Positions 39,623 to 48,492 of a stretch of 64,000 nucleotides of DNA are shown in pieces. The notes beneath the pieces were generated by a model that saw only the letters and a program-made list of their open reading frames with translations, made no database searches and was not told the origin of the DNA. The position numbers were made by a program, and so were the translations under genes. Each line of letters begins with the position of its first letter. Position 1 is the first letter of the stretch. This stretch comes from JAICUF01 sp038250675 (GTDB lineage Bacteria > Gemmatimonadota > Gemmatimonadetes > Gemmatimonadales > GWC2-71-9), in the NCBI GenBank assembly GCA_038250675.1, contig JBBSCB010000015.1, positions 1-64,000 on the forward strand, in the 5' to 3' direction.

Positions 39623-40440
39623 GGCTCGGCCGGATTCCCTGGATCAACTGCTACCCGGTCTACGGAGCGGTTGACCGCGGGCTCGTGTCGGTCCCGGCGC
39701 AACTCGTCTCCGGTACCGCATCGGAGCTCAACGACCTGCTCGCCGCCGGTGAGCTGGACGTGAGCGTCGTCTCGGCCGTGGAATATGCCCGCAATGCCGC
39801 CGCCTATCACCTCCTGCCCAATCTCGCGATCACCTGCGACGGGCCGGTGCACAGCGTGGCGCTGTTTTCCCGCCGGCCCGTCAGCGAGTTGTCGGATACG
39901 ACGGTGCTCCGCACCGCGTCGTCGCGGACCTCGGTGCTGCTCCTGGAGCTCCTGTGCCGCCATCGCTGGGGCGTGACGCCGCGATTTGCCACCGTGCGGG
40001 CCGAGGCGGCGGACCTGGCCACGCTGGCGGAGTTTCCGCACGAGGCGGTGCTGGTGATCGGCGACGCTGCGCTCATGCTCTCGGCGAGGGAGGCGTATCC
40101 CTATCGGATCGACCTGGGCGCCGAGTGGAAGGCGTGGACCGGATTGCCCTTTGTCTTTGCCGTGTGGGCCGCCCGGCGTGACGCGCCGGCCGCGGCGGTG
40201 CAGCAGCTCCACGCCGGCCTGCTGGCCTCGCGTGACTGGGGGCTGGAGCATCTTGATGAGCTGGCCACTGCCGCGGCCGCGGCCACCGGCGTCACGGCGG
40301 CCGTTTGCCGCGCGTATCTCGGTGACCTGGACTACCGGCTGTCATACCGCCATCTGGCCGGACTCACCGACTTCTTCCGGCGCCTGGCGCAGGACGGGCT
40401 GGTGCCGGACGGTTCGCTTTCCTTCATCACCGCCGCCTGA
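39619..40440 (+). CDS. mqnA: Chorismate dehydratase, menaquinone pathway
   Basis: Dehydrates chorismate to 3-enolpyruvylbenzoate, the first step of the futalosine pathway. The 273-residue product begins RLGRIPWINCYPVY and continues with SELNDLLAAGELDVSVVSAV, both typical of the MqnA/periplasmic-binding-like fold. GTG 39619 overlaps the mqnE stop by 4 nt. Neighbouring mqnE and mqnC make the identity secure. Confidence 0.93.
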   Translation: MRLGRIPWINCYPVYGAVDRGLVSVPAQLVSGTASELNDLLAAGELDVSVVSAVEYARNAAAYHLLPNLAITCDGPVHSVALFSRRPVSELSDTTVLRTASSRTSVLLLELLCRHRWGVTPRFATVRAEAADLATLAEFPHEAVLVIGDAALMLSAREAYPYRIDLGAEWKAWTGLPFVFAVWAARRDAPAAAVQQLHAGLLASRDWGLEHLDELATAAAAATGVTAAVCRAYLGDLDYRLSYRHLAGLTDFFRRLAQDGLVPDGSLSFITAA

Positions 40441-40451
40441 GCAGGAATGTC

Positions 40452-41513
40452 ATGAGCACCGTTGACCGCACCACCGGCGAATTCCGTGACTGGCTCGAAC
40501 TCTACGAGCGAGCCTCGCTCATCGAGCTGGGGCAGCTCGCCGACGCGGAGCGGTGGCGGCATCATCCCGACAACGTGGTCACCTACATCATCGATCGCAA
40601 CATCAATTACACCAACGTCTGCACGGCGGATTGCAAGTTCTGCGCATTCTATCGGCGGCCAAAGGATCTCGACGGCTACGTACTCAGCTACGAGCAGATC
40701 GGCCAGAAGATCGACGAATGCAAGGCGATCGGCGGCGTCCAGATTCTGTTGCAGGGCGGCCACAATCCATACATTCCGTTCGAGTGGTATCTCGAGCTGA
40801 TGCGCTACATCAAGCGCCATCACCCGATCCACATCCACGGCTTTTCGCCGTCCGAAGTCGTCTTCTTTGCCAGGCGTTTCGGGATGACGGTGCCGGACGT
40901 GGTGCGGGAGCTCCGTGCCGCGGGACTCGACAGCATTCCAGGCGGGGGCGGCGAGATCCTGGTGGACAGCATCCGGGAGCGGGTGGCCCGCAAGAAGGCC
41001 CAGACCGAGGAGTGGCTGGGAGTGCAGGAGGAGGCGCATCGGCAGGGCATGAAGACGTCGATCACGATGATGTACGGCCTGGGCGAGACCAACGCCGACC
41101 GGATCGAGCATCTCGTCCGTGTGCGTCAGCTCCAGGCCCGGACCGGCGGCTTTACGGCGTTCATCTGCTGGCCGCTCCAGCCGGACGGCACGGGCATGGC
41201 CGACAGCGTCAAGACCGACGCGGTGACGTATCTCCGCACCCTGGCCATGGCGCGCATCGTCTGCGACAACATGCCCAATCTCCAGTCGTCCTGGGTCACC
41301 ATGGGCCTCAAGGTGGGCCAGGTGGCGCTGCGCTTCGGCGCCAACGATTTTGGCAGCCTGATGATGGAGGAAAACGTCGTGTCGTCGGCCGGGACCACGC
41401 ACCGCGCCACGATCGCGGAGATGGAGCGTGCCATTCGCGACGCCGGCTACGGTGTGCGCCGTCGTCGGCAGGACTACAGCTTCCTTCCGGAGGCCGCGAC
41501 CGCCGCGGCCTGA
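40452..41513 (+). CDS. mqnC: Cyclic dehypoxanthinyl futalosine synthase (radical SAM)
   Basis: Catalyses the radical cyclisation of dehypoxanthinyl futalosine. The 353-residue product carries the classical CX3CX2C motif at Cys57, Cys61 and Cys64 (NVCTADCKFCAFYR). Further motifs are QILLQGGHNPYIPFEWY and LDSIPGGGGEIL. It follows mqnA after 11 nt. The futalosine hydrolase (MqnB) and MqnD steps are not in this window. Confidence 0.95.
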   Translation: MSTVDRTTGEFRDWLELYERASLIELGQLADAERWRHHPDNVVTYIIDRNINYTNVCTADCKFCAFYRRPKDLDGYVLSYEQIGQKIDECKAIGGVQILLQGGHNPYIPFEWYLELMRYIKRHHPIHIHGFSPSEVVFFARRFGMTVPDVVRELRAAGLDSIPGGGGEILVDSIRERVARKKAQTEEWLGVQEEAHRQGMKTSITMMYGLGETNADRIEHLVRVRQLQARTGGFTAFICWPLQPDGTGMADSVKTDAVTYLRTLAMARIVCDNMPNLQSSWVTMGLKVGQVALRFGANDFGSLMMEENVVSSAGTTHRATIAEMERAIRDAGYGVRRRRQDYSFLPEAATAAA

Positions 41514-41520
41514 TGCCTTC

Positions 41521-41997
41521 ATGAGCCGGGTCGGCATCGGGTACGATTCGCATCGCTTCGCGCCCGGCCGGCCACTGGTGCTGGGCGGAGTGCGGATACC
41601 GCACGACCTCGGACTGGCCGGCCACTCCGACGCGGATGCGGTGGCGCACGCCGTGATCGACGCGATGCTCGGCGCCGCGGCCGCCGGCGATATCGGCCGC
41701 CTGTTTCCCGACACCGATCCCGCCTGGAAGCATGCGGATTCCATGCAGCTTCTCGCCACCGCGCTTGGCGTGGTGCGAGATCGGGGTTACCGTGTGGCCC
41801 AGGCCGACGTGACGATCATTGCCCAGGCGCCGCGACTCACGCCGCATGTCGATGCGATCGCCGCAGCCCTGGCCCGGGCGCTGAGCGTCGACCCCGGCGA
41901 CGTTGGCGTCAAGGCCAAGACCAACGAAGGAATGGGTTTCATCGGGCGGAGCGAGGGCATCGCGGTGATCGCCATTGCCACGCTGGAGGCCCGCTGA
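41521..41997 (+). CDS. ispF: 2-C-methyl-D-erythritol 2,4-cyclodiphosphate synthase
   Basis: Forms the cyclic diphosphate in the MEP isoprenoid pathway. The 158-residue product starts RVGIGYDSHRF and has the zinc ligands in GHSDADAVAHAV, then IGRLFPDTD and VGVKAKTNEGMGFIGR. Its place after the mqn genes ties isoprenoid supply to the menaquinone side chain. The TGA stop overlaps the start of the following gene. Confidence 0.95.
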   Translation: MSRVGIGYDSHRFAPGRPLVLGGVRIPHDLGLAGHSDADAVAHAVIDAMLGAAAAGDIGRLFPDTDPAWKHADSMQLLATALGVVRDRGYRVAQADVTIIAQAPRLTPHVDAIAAALARALSVDPGDVGVKAKTNEGMGFIGRSEGIAVIAIATLEAR

Positions 41998-43055
41998 TCG
42001 AGTCGCTGCTCCAGTGGCTGAGCGGGCTCCCGAGCATCGCCGTCTACCTGGTCCTCGGTCTCTTCGCCGCGGTCGAGAACGTCATCCCCCCCATGCCCAC
42101 CGACGCCGCCGTGGCGCTCGGCGCCTTTCTAAGCCACCGGGGCGTGACCACGCCACTCGGCGTTTTCATCGTCATCTGGGTCTGCAATATGGCCGGCGCC
42201 ACCGCGGTGTATTTCCTGGCGCGACGCCACGGGCGCCGCCTTTTCTCCACCGGCGCGGGCCGGCGGCTGCTGGCCCCGCGCGCGCTCGCCACGATTGAGC
42301 GGGAGTATCTCCGCTTCGGCGTGGCCGGCATCTTCGTCGCCCGGTTTCTGCCGGGCTTCCGCGCCGTTGTTGCGCCGTTCGCCGGCATCGCCAATATCAG
42401 CGCCGCGCGCGCGCTGATTCCGATGGGCCTTGCGTCGGCGCTGTGGTACGGCGCCATCACGGTCCTCGGCGCCATGCTGGGGAATGAATGGAGCACCGTC
42501 AGCGCCACCCTCGTGCGGCTCAATCGCACGCTCGTCATTGCGGGATTGGTGCTGCTCGCTGCCGGCGTCGGCTGGTGGTTGCTGCGGCGCCGTCGGCGCC
42601 GGCGTGAGCCGGTCTGGTCCGCGCTGAGCGAGGCGTTCGAATCACCGCCCGTCGGCATGCCCGGCCACGAGGAGGTGTCGCGCCGGGCCGCTGCAGCGCT
42701 GCTGCTCGAGATTGCGTACGCCGATGACTGTATCACTGCCGAAGAGCGGGAGGACGTTGCGCGCCGACTGCGGGAGCGATGGGGATTGCCCGGCCGCCGC
42801 GCGGTGGGACCGGGAGACTCCGATCATCCGGAGCGGTCCAGTCTGGTGAGCTATGCCGCCAGGATCTCGGCGCGCTTTGGGCGTGAGCGGCGTGTGGCAC
42901 TGCTCGAACGCATGTGGCAGACTGCCCTTGGCGATCACGGCTCGGCCCAGTCGGAGCGCCGCATCGTGGAGCGAGCGGCCATCCTGCTCGGGCTCACACC
43001 GGCCGAGGCGGCGGCCGTGTACGAGCGCGCGGCGGTGCAGGGAGACGCACTGTGA
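41997..43055 (+). CDS. DedA-family membrane protein fused to a C-terminal TerB-like domain
   Basis: Residues of about 1-195 match the DedA/SNARE-associated family (lipid scramblase-like): ENVIPPMPTDAAVALGAFL, the FVARFLPGFRAVVAPFAG region and five to six hydrophobic segments. An Arg-rich linker follows. Residues of about 220-345 are soluble and helical with IAYADDCITAEE, as in TerB-like domains. No ATG, GTG or TTG exists in this frame before ATG 42093, which would remove the conserved ENVIPP motif. The likely start is ATC 41997, 7 nt after GGAGG (41985-41989), in TGATC with the ispF stop; CTG 41994 is the alternative. A sequencing error changing ATG to ATC cannot be excluded. Confidence 0.75.
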   Translation: MESLLQWLSGLPSIAVYLVLGLFAAVENVIPPMPTDAAVALGAFLSHRGVTTPLGVFIVIWVCNMAGATAVYFLARRHGRRLFSTGAGRRLLAPRALATIEREYLRFGVAGIFVARFLPGFRAVVAPFAGIANISAARALIPMGLASALWYGAITVLGAMLGNEWSTVSATLVRLNRTLVIAGLVLLAAGVGWWLLRRRRRRREPVWSALSEAFESPPVGMPGHEEVSRRAAAALLLEIAYADDCITAEEREDVARRLRERWGLPGRRAVGPGDSDHPERSSLVSYAARISARFGRERRVALLERMWQTALGDHGSAQSERRIVERAAILLGLTPAEAAAVYERAAVQGDAL

Positions 43056-43969
43056 CGTCCCCGGTCCGCCAGCTCGTCTCGCGCGAATTCCTGCTGTCAT
43101 CGTTCCGCGACTACCTCTCGCTGGAAGCCGGGAGCAGCGCCAACACGGTCGAGGCGTACCTCCGCGATTTGACGCGGATGGGAGAGTTTGCGCTCTCGCG
43201 CGGCATACATGCTCCCGCCGATGTCACCCGAACCGCGCTGCGCGACTTCATCTTCCTGTTGAAGGACCTGGGCCTAAGTCCCGCAACGATACGGCGTACC
43301 GTCTCCTCCATCCGCACCTACTTCACCTTCCTGCTTGGCGAAGGCGTCGTCCGCGACGATCCCAGCGACCGGCTGGAGAGTCCTCGCCGATGGCGCACGC
43401 TGCCGGATACGCTGGGAGCCACCGAGGTCGCGGCACTGCTCGAAGCGGCCGCCACCGACCGGCCGCTGGCCTGGCGGGACCGCGCGCTGCTCGAGCTCGC
43501 CTACGGCGCCGGCCTCCGCGTCAGCGAGCTGTGCGGCCTGGGACTCGGCGATCTCGTCATGGATGAGGGACTGGTCCGCGTCTTCGGCAAAGGCGGGAAG
43601 GAGCGACTGGTGCCGATCGGGCGCGGCGTCATCGGGATCGTGTCGGTGTATCTCCACACCCTGCGGCCCGAGCTCGATCATGGACACACCGGAGGGCGAG
43701 TGCTGCTCAATGTCCGCGGCGAGCCGCTGTCTCGTGTCGGTGCGTGGGGCGTGGTGAAACAGGCGGCCACGCGGGCGGGTATCACCAAGCGGGTCACGCC
43801 CCACACGCTCCGCCACAGCTTTGCCACTCACCTGCTGGAAGGTGGCGCCGATCTCCGCGCCGTGCAGGAGATGCTGGGCCACGCCGATCTCTCGACCACC
43901 CAGATCTACACCCACGTGGACCGGGAATACCTGCGCTCGGTCCACAAGCAGTTCCATCCGCGAGGGTAG
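43052..43969 (+). CDS. Tyrosine recombinase XerC/XerD
   Basis: Site-specific recombinase that resolves chromosome dimers at dif. The 305-residue product has an N-terminal SAM-like domain and the catalytic core with the Arg in GAGLRVSELCGL, Lys in FGKGGKERLVP, the HTLRHSFATHLLEGG box and the nucleophile Tyr in STTQIYTHVD. GTG 43052 overlaps the DedA-TerB stop by 4 nt. It is compact and set among housekeeping genes, so it is the cell's own Xer protein rather than a phage integrase. C versus D cannot be decided from the sequence alone. Confidence 0.92.
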   Translation: MTSPVRQLVSREFLLSSFRDYLSLEAGSSANTVEAYLRDLTRMGEFALSRGIHAPADVTRTALRDFIFLLKDLGLSPATIRRTVSSIRTYFTFLLGEGVVRDDPSDRLESPRRWRTLPDTLGATEVAALLEAAATDRPLAWRDRALLELAYGAGLRVSELCGLGLGDLVMDEGLVRVFGKGGKERLVPIGRGVIGIVSVYLHTLRPELDHGHTGGRVLLNVRGEPLSRVGAWGVVKQAATRAGITKRVTPHTLRHSFATHLLEGGADLRAVQEMLGHADLSTTQIYTHVDREYLRSVHKQFHPRG

Positions 43970-43979
43970 GGATACTGGC

Positions 43980-45206
43980 ATGAAGCTCTCCACCGGCCGC
44001 TCCGTGTGGCTCCTCGACCAGCCGGAACCGGCGTCGGCGTATCCCGATCTGGCCGGTGATGAGCGGTGCGATGTCGCGGTGATCGGCGCTGGCATCAGCG
44101 GCGCCCTCGCCGCCCGCGAGCTCGTCAACGCGGGTCTCCAGGTCCTCATCCTGGACCCGCGACCGGTCGGTCTCGGCAGCACCATCGCCTCCACCGCGCT
44201 GGTTCAGTACGAGATTGACGTCCCGCTCGTCGAGCTGCGGCAGCGCCTCGGCAACGAGGCCGCAGACGCCGCATACCTGGGCTGCGTCCGCGCGGTCAGG
44301 CGGCTGGGCAAAATCGCGGGGGAGCTGGGGGACCGGTGCGGCTACGAGCCGCGGACGAGTCTCTACCTGGCCAGCACCGCCGACGACGTTGCCACGTTGC
44401 GGGTGGAGCTTGCTGCCCGCCAGGAAATCGGCATCGATGTGGCCTGGCTGAGCGCCGCCGACATTGCCGCGCGGTATCCGTTTGCCAGGCCGGCTGCGCT
44501 GCGCTCGGCGGTCGCCGCGCAGGTCGATCCCTACTGCCTGACACGCCGGCTCATCGCCGCCGCCGCGCACGCCGGCGCACGCGTGCGCACCGGGACGGGT
44601 GCCAGGGTAGAACGATTTGCCTCCGGCCCTGATGGCGTCACGCTTGAAGCGGCCGGTGGCACGATCCGGACGCGCCATGCGGTGTTTGCGACCGGATACG
44701 AATCGCAGTCCTATCTCGACTCGCCGGTCGCGACGCTCAAGAGTACGTACGCCATGGCTACCGCGCCGCACTCGTCGTTGCCCGGCTGGACGGACCGCGC
44801 GCTGATCTGGGAGACGGCCCGCCCATATCTCTATCTTCGCACCACCGCCGACGGTCGTGTGATCGTCGGCGGCGAAGATGAGGACGTCGTCGACCCAGCC
44901 GCGCGGGACACGATGCTCGGCGCCAAGGTGGCGGTGCTCGAGGAGCGCGCCGGCCGGCTGTTCCCGGAGATCGACATGAGCGCTGCATGCGCGTGGGCCG
45001 GCACCTTTGCCGAGACGCCGGATGGCTTGCCCTATGTCGGCATGCCGGAGCAACACCCCGGCGCCTGGTTCGTCCTGGGTTACGGCGGCAATGGCATCAC
45101 CTTCAGCGTGATCGCCGCCGAGATCGTGCGGGAGGGATGCCTCGGCCGCACGCATCCCGACGCAGCGCTCTATGCCTTTGGCCGGGCGATGCGCGAGCGC
45201 AGTTGA
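43980..45206 (+). CDS. FAD-dependent oxidoreductase of the DAO family
   Basis: The 408-residue product has the FAD-binding loop VAVIGAGISGALAARELVNAG near residue 32, continuing to an acidic Asp at the end of the second strand (ILDPRP). The region after it (GSTIASTALVQYEIDVPL) and the C-terminal GYGGNGITFS loop are typical of D-amino-acid/glycine oxidase-like enzymes. Substrate unknown. It starts 10 nt after the Xer gene. It ends 11 nt before the convergent exporter gene, with no visible terminator between. Confidence 0.75.
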   Translation: MKLSTGRSVWLLDQPEPASAYPDLAGDERCDVAVIGAGISGALAARELVNAGLQVLILDPRPVGLGSTIASTALVQYEIDVPLVELRQRLGNEAADAAYLGCVRAVRRLGKIAGELGDRCGYEPRTSLYLASTADDVATLRVELAARQEIGIDVAWLSAADIAARYPFARPAALRSAVAAQVDPYCLTRRLIAAAAHAGARVRTGTGARVERFASGPDGVTLEAAGGTIRTRHAVFATGYESQSYLDSPVATLKSTYAMATAPHSSLPGWTDRALIWETARPYLYLRTTADGRVIVGGEDEDVVDPAARDTMLGAKVAVLEERAGRLFPEIDMSAACAWAGTFAETPDGLPYVGMPEQHPGAWFVLGYGGNGITFSVIAAEIVREGCLGRTHPDAALYAFGRAMRERS

Positions 45207-45217
45207 GTGTGCGCCGG

Positions 45218-46930
45218 CTACGGACGCTGGAGGCCCGCGTCCGCGATGTCGATCCGTTCGAACACCCGTCCCAGCGGTCCGAGCAGCAGCCGCGCTTCCA
45301 GAGTCACCCCCGCGACCGTGATCGCGCCGGCGGGTGCCAGCGCCCACATTCCCCATGCCGGCCAGAGCGCCCATCCCACCACCGCCGCCGCCAGCACGGG
45401 CGGCACCAGTGCGAGCGCGAGCACAGCGGCATACACGATCATCGCCAGGGTGTTCTGTCCCAGCGCCTCGACGCCACCCGCCCGCCGCGGGCCGAGGTGG
45501 ACCCATGCCGGAAAGAGCAGTGCGGCGCCGTTCTGGAGCAGGAGGCCGAGGTAGTTGACCGCCGGCATGACCAGCACGGTGGCCATCGCCACGACGGTCC
45601 GCGTCTTGAGGGACAGCGCTGAGTCGCCCGCCCCGAGCAATGCACCGTAGGCCACCAGCACCAGCCCGGCTTGCGTTGCGGATAGCACCACCGTGGCCGC
45701 GGACACCTCAGCGGCAACGATCTGTGCGCCGGTGAGTGGAAAGCTCCGGAGTAGCTCGAGGTGGAGGAGATCGGCGCGCAGGTCGTTGCGGACCCATTGC
45801 GGGCCAACGACCACCGAAAGCAGCGCCCAGGTGCCGGCCAGAATCCCGACCGTGGACAGCGCCGACGAGTGGGTCTGCGCCGACGCGACGCCGGCCACCA
45901 CTGCGCCCATGACTGTCAGCGCCGCGACTCGCCGCGCCGTGCCGGCGCGGGTGACGGCGAGCAGATTCTTCCAGTAGATGGCGACCGCCGGCGCACCCGT
46001 GGCCGCGAGCCGGAACACCGGCCGGCCGGCGCGCGCCAGCCGCGGCCGGTCAGCTTGATCGCCGGATGCCGGAAGCAGCTCCCGGCTTCTGGCATCGGCG
46101 GCGGCAACGGCGCCCTCCTCGAAGGCGGCGTCGGAACGGAGCACCCAGACGCAATGGAGGAGGAGCAGCCCCAGCGCCGCCGGAAGCGCGCGCGCCCAGG
46201 CCGCCGGCTCGGTTCGAATCACCGGCGCCACCAGCGCGCGGAACGGCGCCAGGAAGCTGGCGACAGCGCCACTCGACGCGCTCGCGGCCACCGCGTCGAG
46301 CAGTGCCTGAGCTCCACCATGCCGCGCCGCGCCCGCCAATGGCAGCACCCGGGCCAGCGATACCGCCAGCATCACCCCTCCCAGCGCAACGATCGCAAGT
46401 ACGAGGCGATGCCTGCGCCGGGCACCCGGCTCGCCGCCGGCGAGATCGCCGCGCACCAGCGAGGCACCGACCCGGTGCAGGTGCAGGGTCGACAGGGCGA
46501 TCCAGATCCCGGCAGCGTGCATCGCGGTGCGCCCGTTCCAGGGTCCTCGGGTCAGGATCACCGTCCAGAGCAGCGTATAGCGAAGGATCAGCAGCTGGGC
46601 CCGGGCGAGCTTGGCCGAAATCAGCCGGCGCCGCGACACTGGGGCGGGGAACAGGAACGTCACTTCGGCCGGCGAGAAGGTGAACCCGGCCGGCGTGCGG
46701 CCAAACACCCAGGCCCAGGCGAGGACCAGCGCGAGGCCGAACGCGGCGAGGAACTCGATGCCGCGGCCAGGCGAGGCCGGCGCCGGACTGCGGTGACTGA
46801 GGAAGAACCACAGATAGGCGATTCCGGCCAGCAGGGCGAGCGCGTACCGCGGATTCCTTACCTGGGCCGACTTGCGATGGACCCGATTGGCCAGACTCCG
46901 CCACCAGAGGTAGAGGAACGGGCCGGTCAC
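45218..46930 (-). CDS. ABC exporter membrane component
   Basis: The 570-residue product is very hydrophobic, with about twelve membrane segments and a soluble, Arg-rich break near residue 290. It begins with PFLYLWWRSLANRV, and its sequence style fits the putative ABC exporter membrane family. It overlaps the ATPase gene by 4 nt on the same strand, so the two form an exporter. The transported substance is unknown; no peptide or bacteriocin gene lies beside it. Confidence 0.65.
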   Translation of the reverse strand: MTGPFLYLWWRSLANRVHRKSAQVRNPRYALALLAGIAYLWFFLSHRSPAPASPGRGIEFLAAFGLALVLAWAWVFGRTPAGFTFSPAEVTFLFPAPVSRRRLISAKLARAQLLILRYTLLWTVILTRGPWNGRTAMHAAGIWIALSTLHLHRVGASLVRGDLAGGEPGARRRHRLVLAIVALGGVMLAVSLARVLPLAGAARHGGAQALLDAVAASASSGAVASFLAPFRALVAPVIRTEPAAWARALPAALGLLLLHCVWVLRSDAAFEEGAVAAADARSRELLPASGDQADRPRLARAGRPVFRLAATGAPAVAIYWKNLLAVTRAGTARRVAALTVMGAVVAGVASAQTHSSALSTVGILAGTWALLSVVVGPQWVRNDLRADLLHLELLRSFPLTGAQIVAAEVSAATVVLSATQAGLVLVAYGALLGAGDSALSLKTRTVVAMATVLVMPAVNYLGLLLQNGAALLFPAWVHLGPRRAGGVEALGQNTLAMIVYAAVLALALVPPVLAAAVVGWALWPAWGMWALAPAGAITVAGVTLEARLLLGPLGRVFERIDIADAGLQRP

Positions 46931-47661
46931 CGATTCGGCTCCTCGCGCCCGACCAGCGCGAGGAAGACATCTTCCAGCGGGCGGCCGGCCAGCTCCGGCC
47001 GCTCCGCGATGATCTCGGCGATCGTGCCGAGCGCCACGCGTGCCCCGTCGCGCATGATCAGCACGCGAGTGCAGATCTCCTCGACCAGATGCAGCAGGTG
47101 CGAGCTCAGAATCACCGCCGCGCCGTCGCGCGCCCGGCCGACAATCGTTTCCTTCATCCGGCGGATGCTCAGCGGATCGAGGCCGGTGAGCGGCTCGTCA
47201 AGGATCAGCGCGGACGGGCCGTGGAGCAGCCCGCAGGCGATGGCCAGTTTCTGCTTCATCCCGCGCGAGAGCTCGGCCGGCAGTGCGTTGCGGCGGTCTG
47301 CCAGCTCGAGTTCGGCCAGCAGCGACTCCAGCCGGGGCCGTGCCTCGGTCACCTGGTACAGGCGACCGACGAACACGAGATGCTCCTCGACCGTCAGGTA
47401 CTCGAAGAGGTGTGGCTCGTCGGGAATGAAGGCCAGCGCCGACTTGGCCGGGATCGGTTCCGTCGCCAGATCATGGCCGACCACTCGGATCCGCCCGGAC
47501 GACGGTGCCAGGATGCCGGCGATGCACCGCAGCGTGGTCGTCTTGCCGGCACCATTGGGCCCCACCAGCCCCAGCACTTCTCCAGCGGAGACGGTGAAAT
47601 CGAGCGCCGTGACGGCCGGGAAGCTGCGAAAGCGCTTGGTGAGGCTCTCGACCTCGATCAT
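46927..47661 (-). CDS. ABC transporter ATP-binding protein
   Basis: The 244-residue ATPase shows Walker A GPNGAGKTTT, the signature ELSRGMKQKLAIA, Walker B ALILDEPLTGLDP and the switch His in LSSHLLHLVEE. The variant signature (SRGMKQ) is typical of Nat/CcmA-type exporters. ATG is at 47661 on the minus strand; an upstream in-frame start adds no conserved residues. Works with the membrane protein encoded next. Confidence 0.9.
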   Translation of the reverse strand: MIEVESLTKRFRSFPAVTALDFTVSAGEVLGLVGPNGAGKTTTLRCIAGILAPSSGRIRVVGHDLATEPIPAKSALAFIPDEPHLFEYLTVEEHLVFVGRLYQVTEARPRLESLLAELELADRRNALPAELSRGMKQKLAIACGLLHGPSALILDEPLTGLDPLSIRRMKETIVGRARDGAAVILSSHLLHLVEEICTRVLIMRDGARVALGTIAEIIAERPELAGRPLEDVFLALVGREEPNR

Positions 47662-47692
47662 GACGGCTCCGGCCGGGGGCTGGCAAAGGCGT

Positions 47693-47721
47693 TTCGCGTT
47701 AAGGAGCTGTCGCGGTAAGTT
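47693..47721 (+). promoter_or_regulatory. Possible promoter of the membrane-anchored protein gene at 47816
   Basis: TTCGCG at 47693-47698, 17-bp spacer and TAAGTT at 47716-47721. The -10 fits the TAnnTT form, while the -35 has TTC instead of TTG. It would leave a leader of about 88 nt before the ATG. Confidence 0.35.
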
Positions 47722-47815
47722 AATGTGGCTCCGCACCGGCCGATGAAACCTTCCGCCTGCCGGCAACGTCTCTGACTGGAACGAACCGGTCCGCCGACCT
47801 TCTCCGGGACTTACG

Positions 47816-48490
47816 ATGCGGAATTACTGGCTGAAAATCGCGCTGGGCACGTTGGGCGTCTTTGTCCTCGGCATGCTGCTGATCACGCTGGTCCGGAAGG
47901 GCCGAAACACGGTCCACGACGTCGTCGAGGGCTCCGGACCGCTCTCCATCCCGCTCCCCCCGATGGTGCCGTTCAATCTGGACGACACCCGCCTCGGCTC
48001 GATCCGCCACCTCACCGTCTATCGGAGCAGTCCCAAGGTGCCGTCCCGGTTTGCCGTCGCCGTGCAGCTCGCGGACTCGACGAGCGCGGCGCGGCTGGCG
48101 TCCTGCATCCTGTACATCAAGAGTCTCGATAACGTGGATGAGCATACGTCGTTCCGCTGCGGTGCCGTCACCGACACTGCGGGACTCGATCTGGTTCCGT
48201 TCGGTGCCGTCACCCTGCGGGGCACAACCGACAGTTTCCCGCTGCTCCTGCCGCGCTCGGCGGTGCAGGACCTGCGTGGCACCCGGGACCACGTGGCCGA
48301 CTCGATGAACGCCATGGGCGATCACCTGGCGGACTCGATCATGCAGGCAGTCTCCGGGGCGGTGGACAGCACGGTGGGCGCGCAGTCCGATGTGCGGGAG
48401 CGCGGCCAGGTGATGGCGGACTCCATCCGCGATCTCTGGCGCGCGCGCGCGGACTCGATTCGTGCCGCCGCGCAGGCGGCCCAGCACTGA
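47816..48490 (+). CDS. Membrane-anchored protein of unknown function
   Basis: Not recognised. The 224-residue product has one N-terminal membrane helix (about residues 7-26) and a short Arg/Lys stop, then an exported region. Two cysteines near residues 98 and 118 could form a disulfide. The last 80 residues are rich in Asp, Ser, Ala and Arg and look helical. It stands 2 nt before the glutaminase gene, so they may share a transcript, but nothing in its sequence links it to that function. Confidence 0.6.
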   Translation: MRNYWLKIALGTLGVFVLGMLLITLVRKGRNTVHDVVEGSGPLSIPLPPMVPFNLDDTRLGSIRHLTVYRSSPKVPSRFAVAVQLADSTSAARLASCILYIKSLDNVDEHTSFRCGAVTDTAGLDLVPFGAVTLRGTTDSFPLLLPRSAVQDLRGTRDHVADSMNAMGDHLADSIMQAVSGAVDSTVGAQSDVRERGQVMADSIRDLWRARADSIRAAAQAAQH

Positions 48491-48492
48491 GC

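Noticed and set aside
43052..43969. Tyrosine recombinase as a sign of an integrated mobile element
   Set aside because: The gene is coupled to housekeeping neighbours by a 4-nt overlap, has the compact Xer form, and no att repeats, tRNA junction or cargo genes lie nearby.
47723..47746. Seven-codon ORF after the possible promoter of the 47816 gene
   Set aside because: Too short, no ribosome site at a good distance, and not coupled to the downstream ATG.
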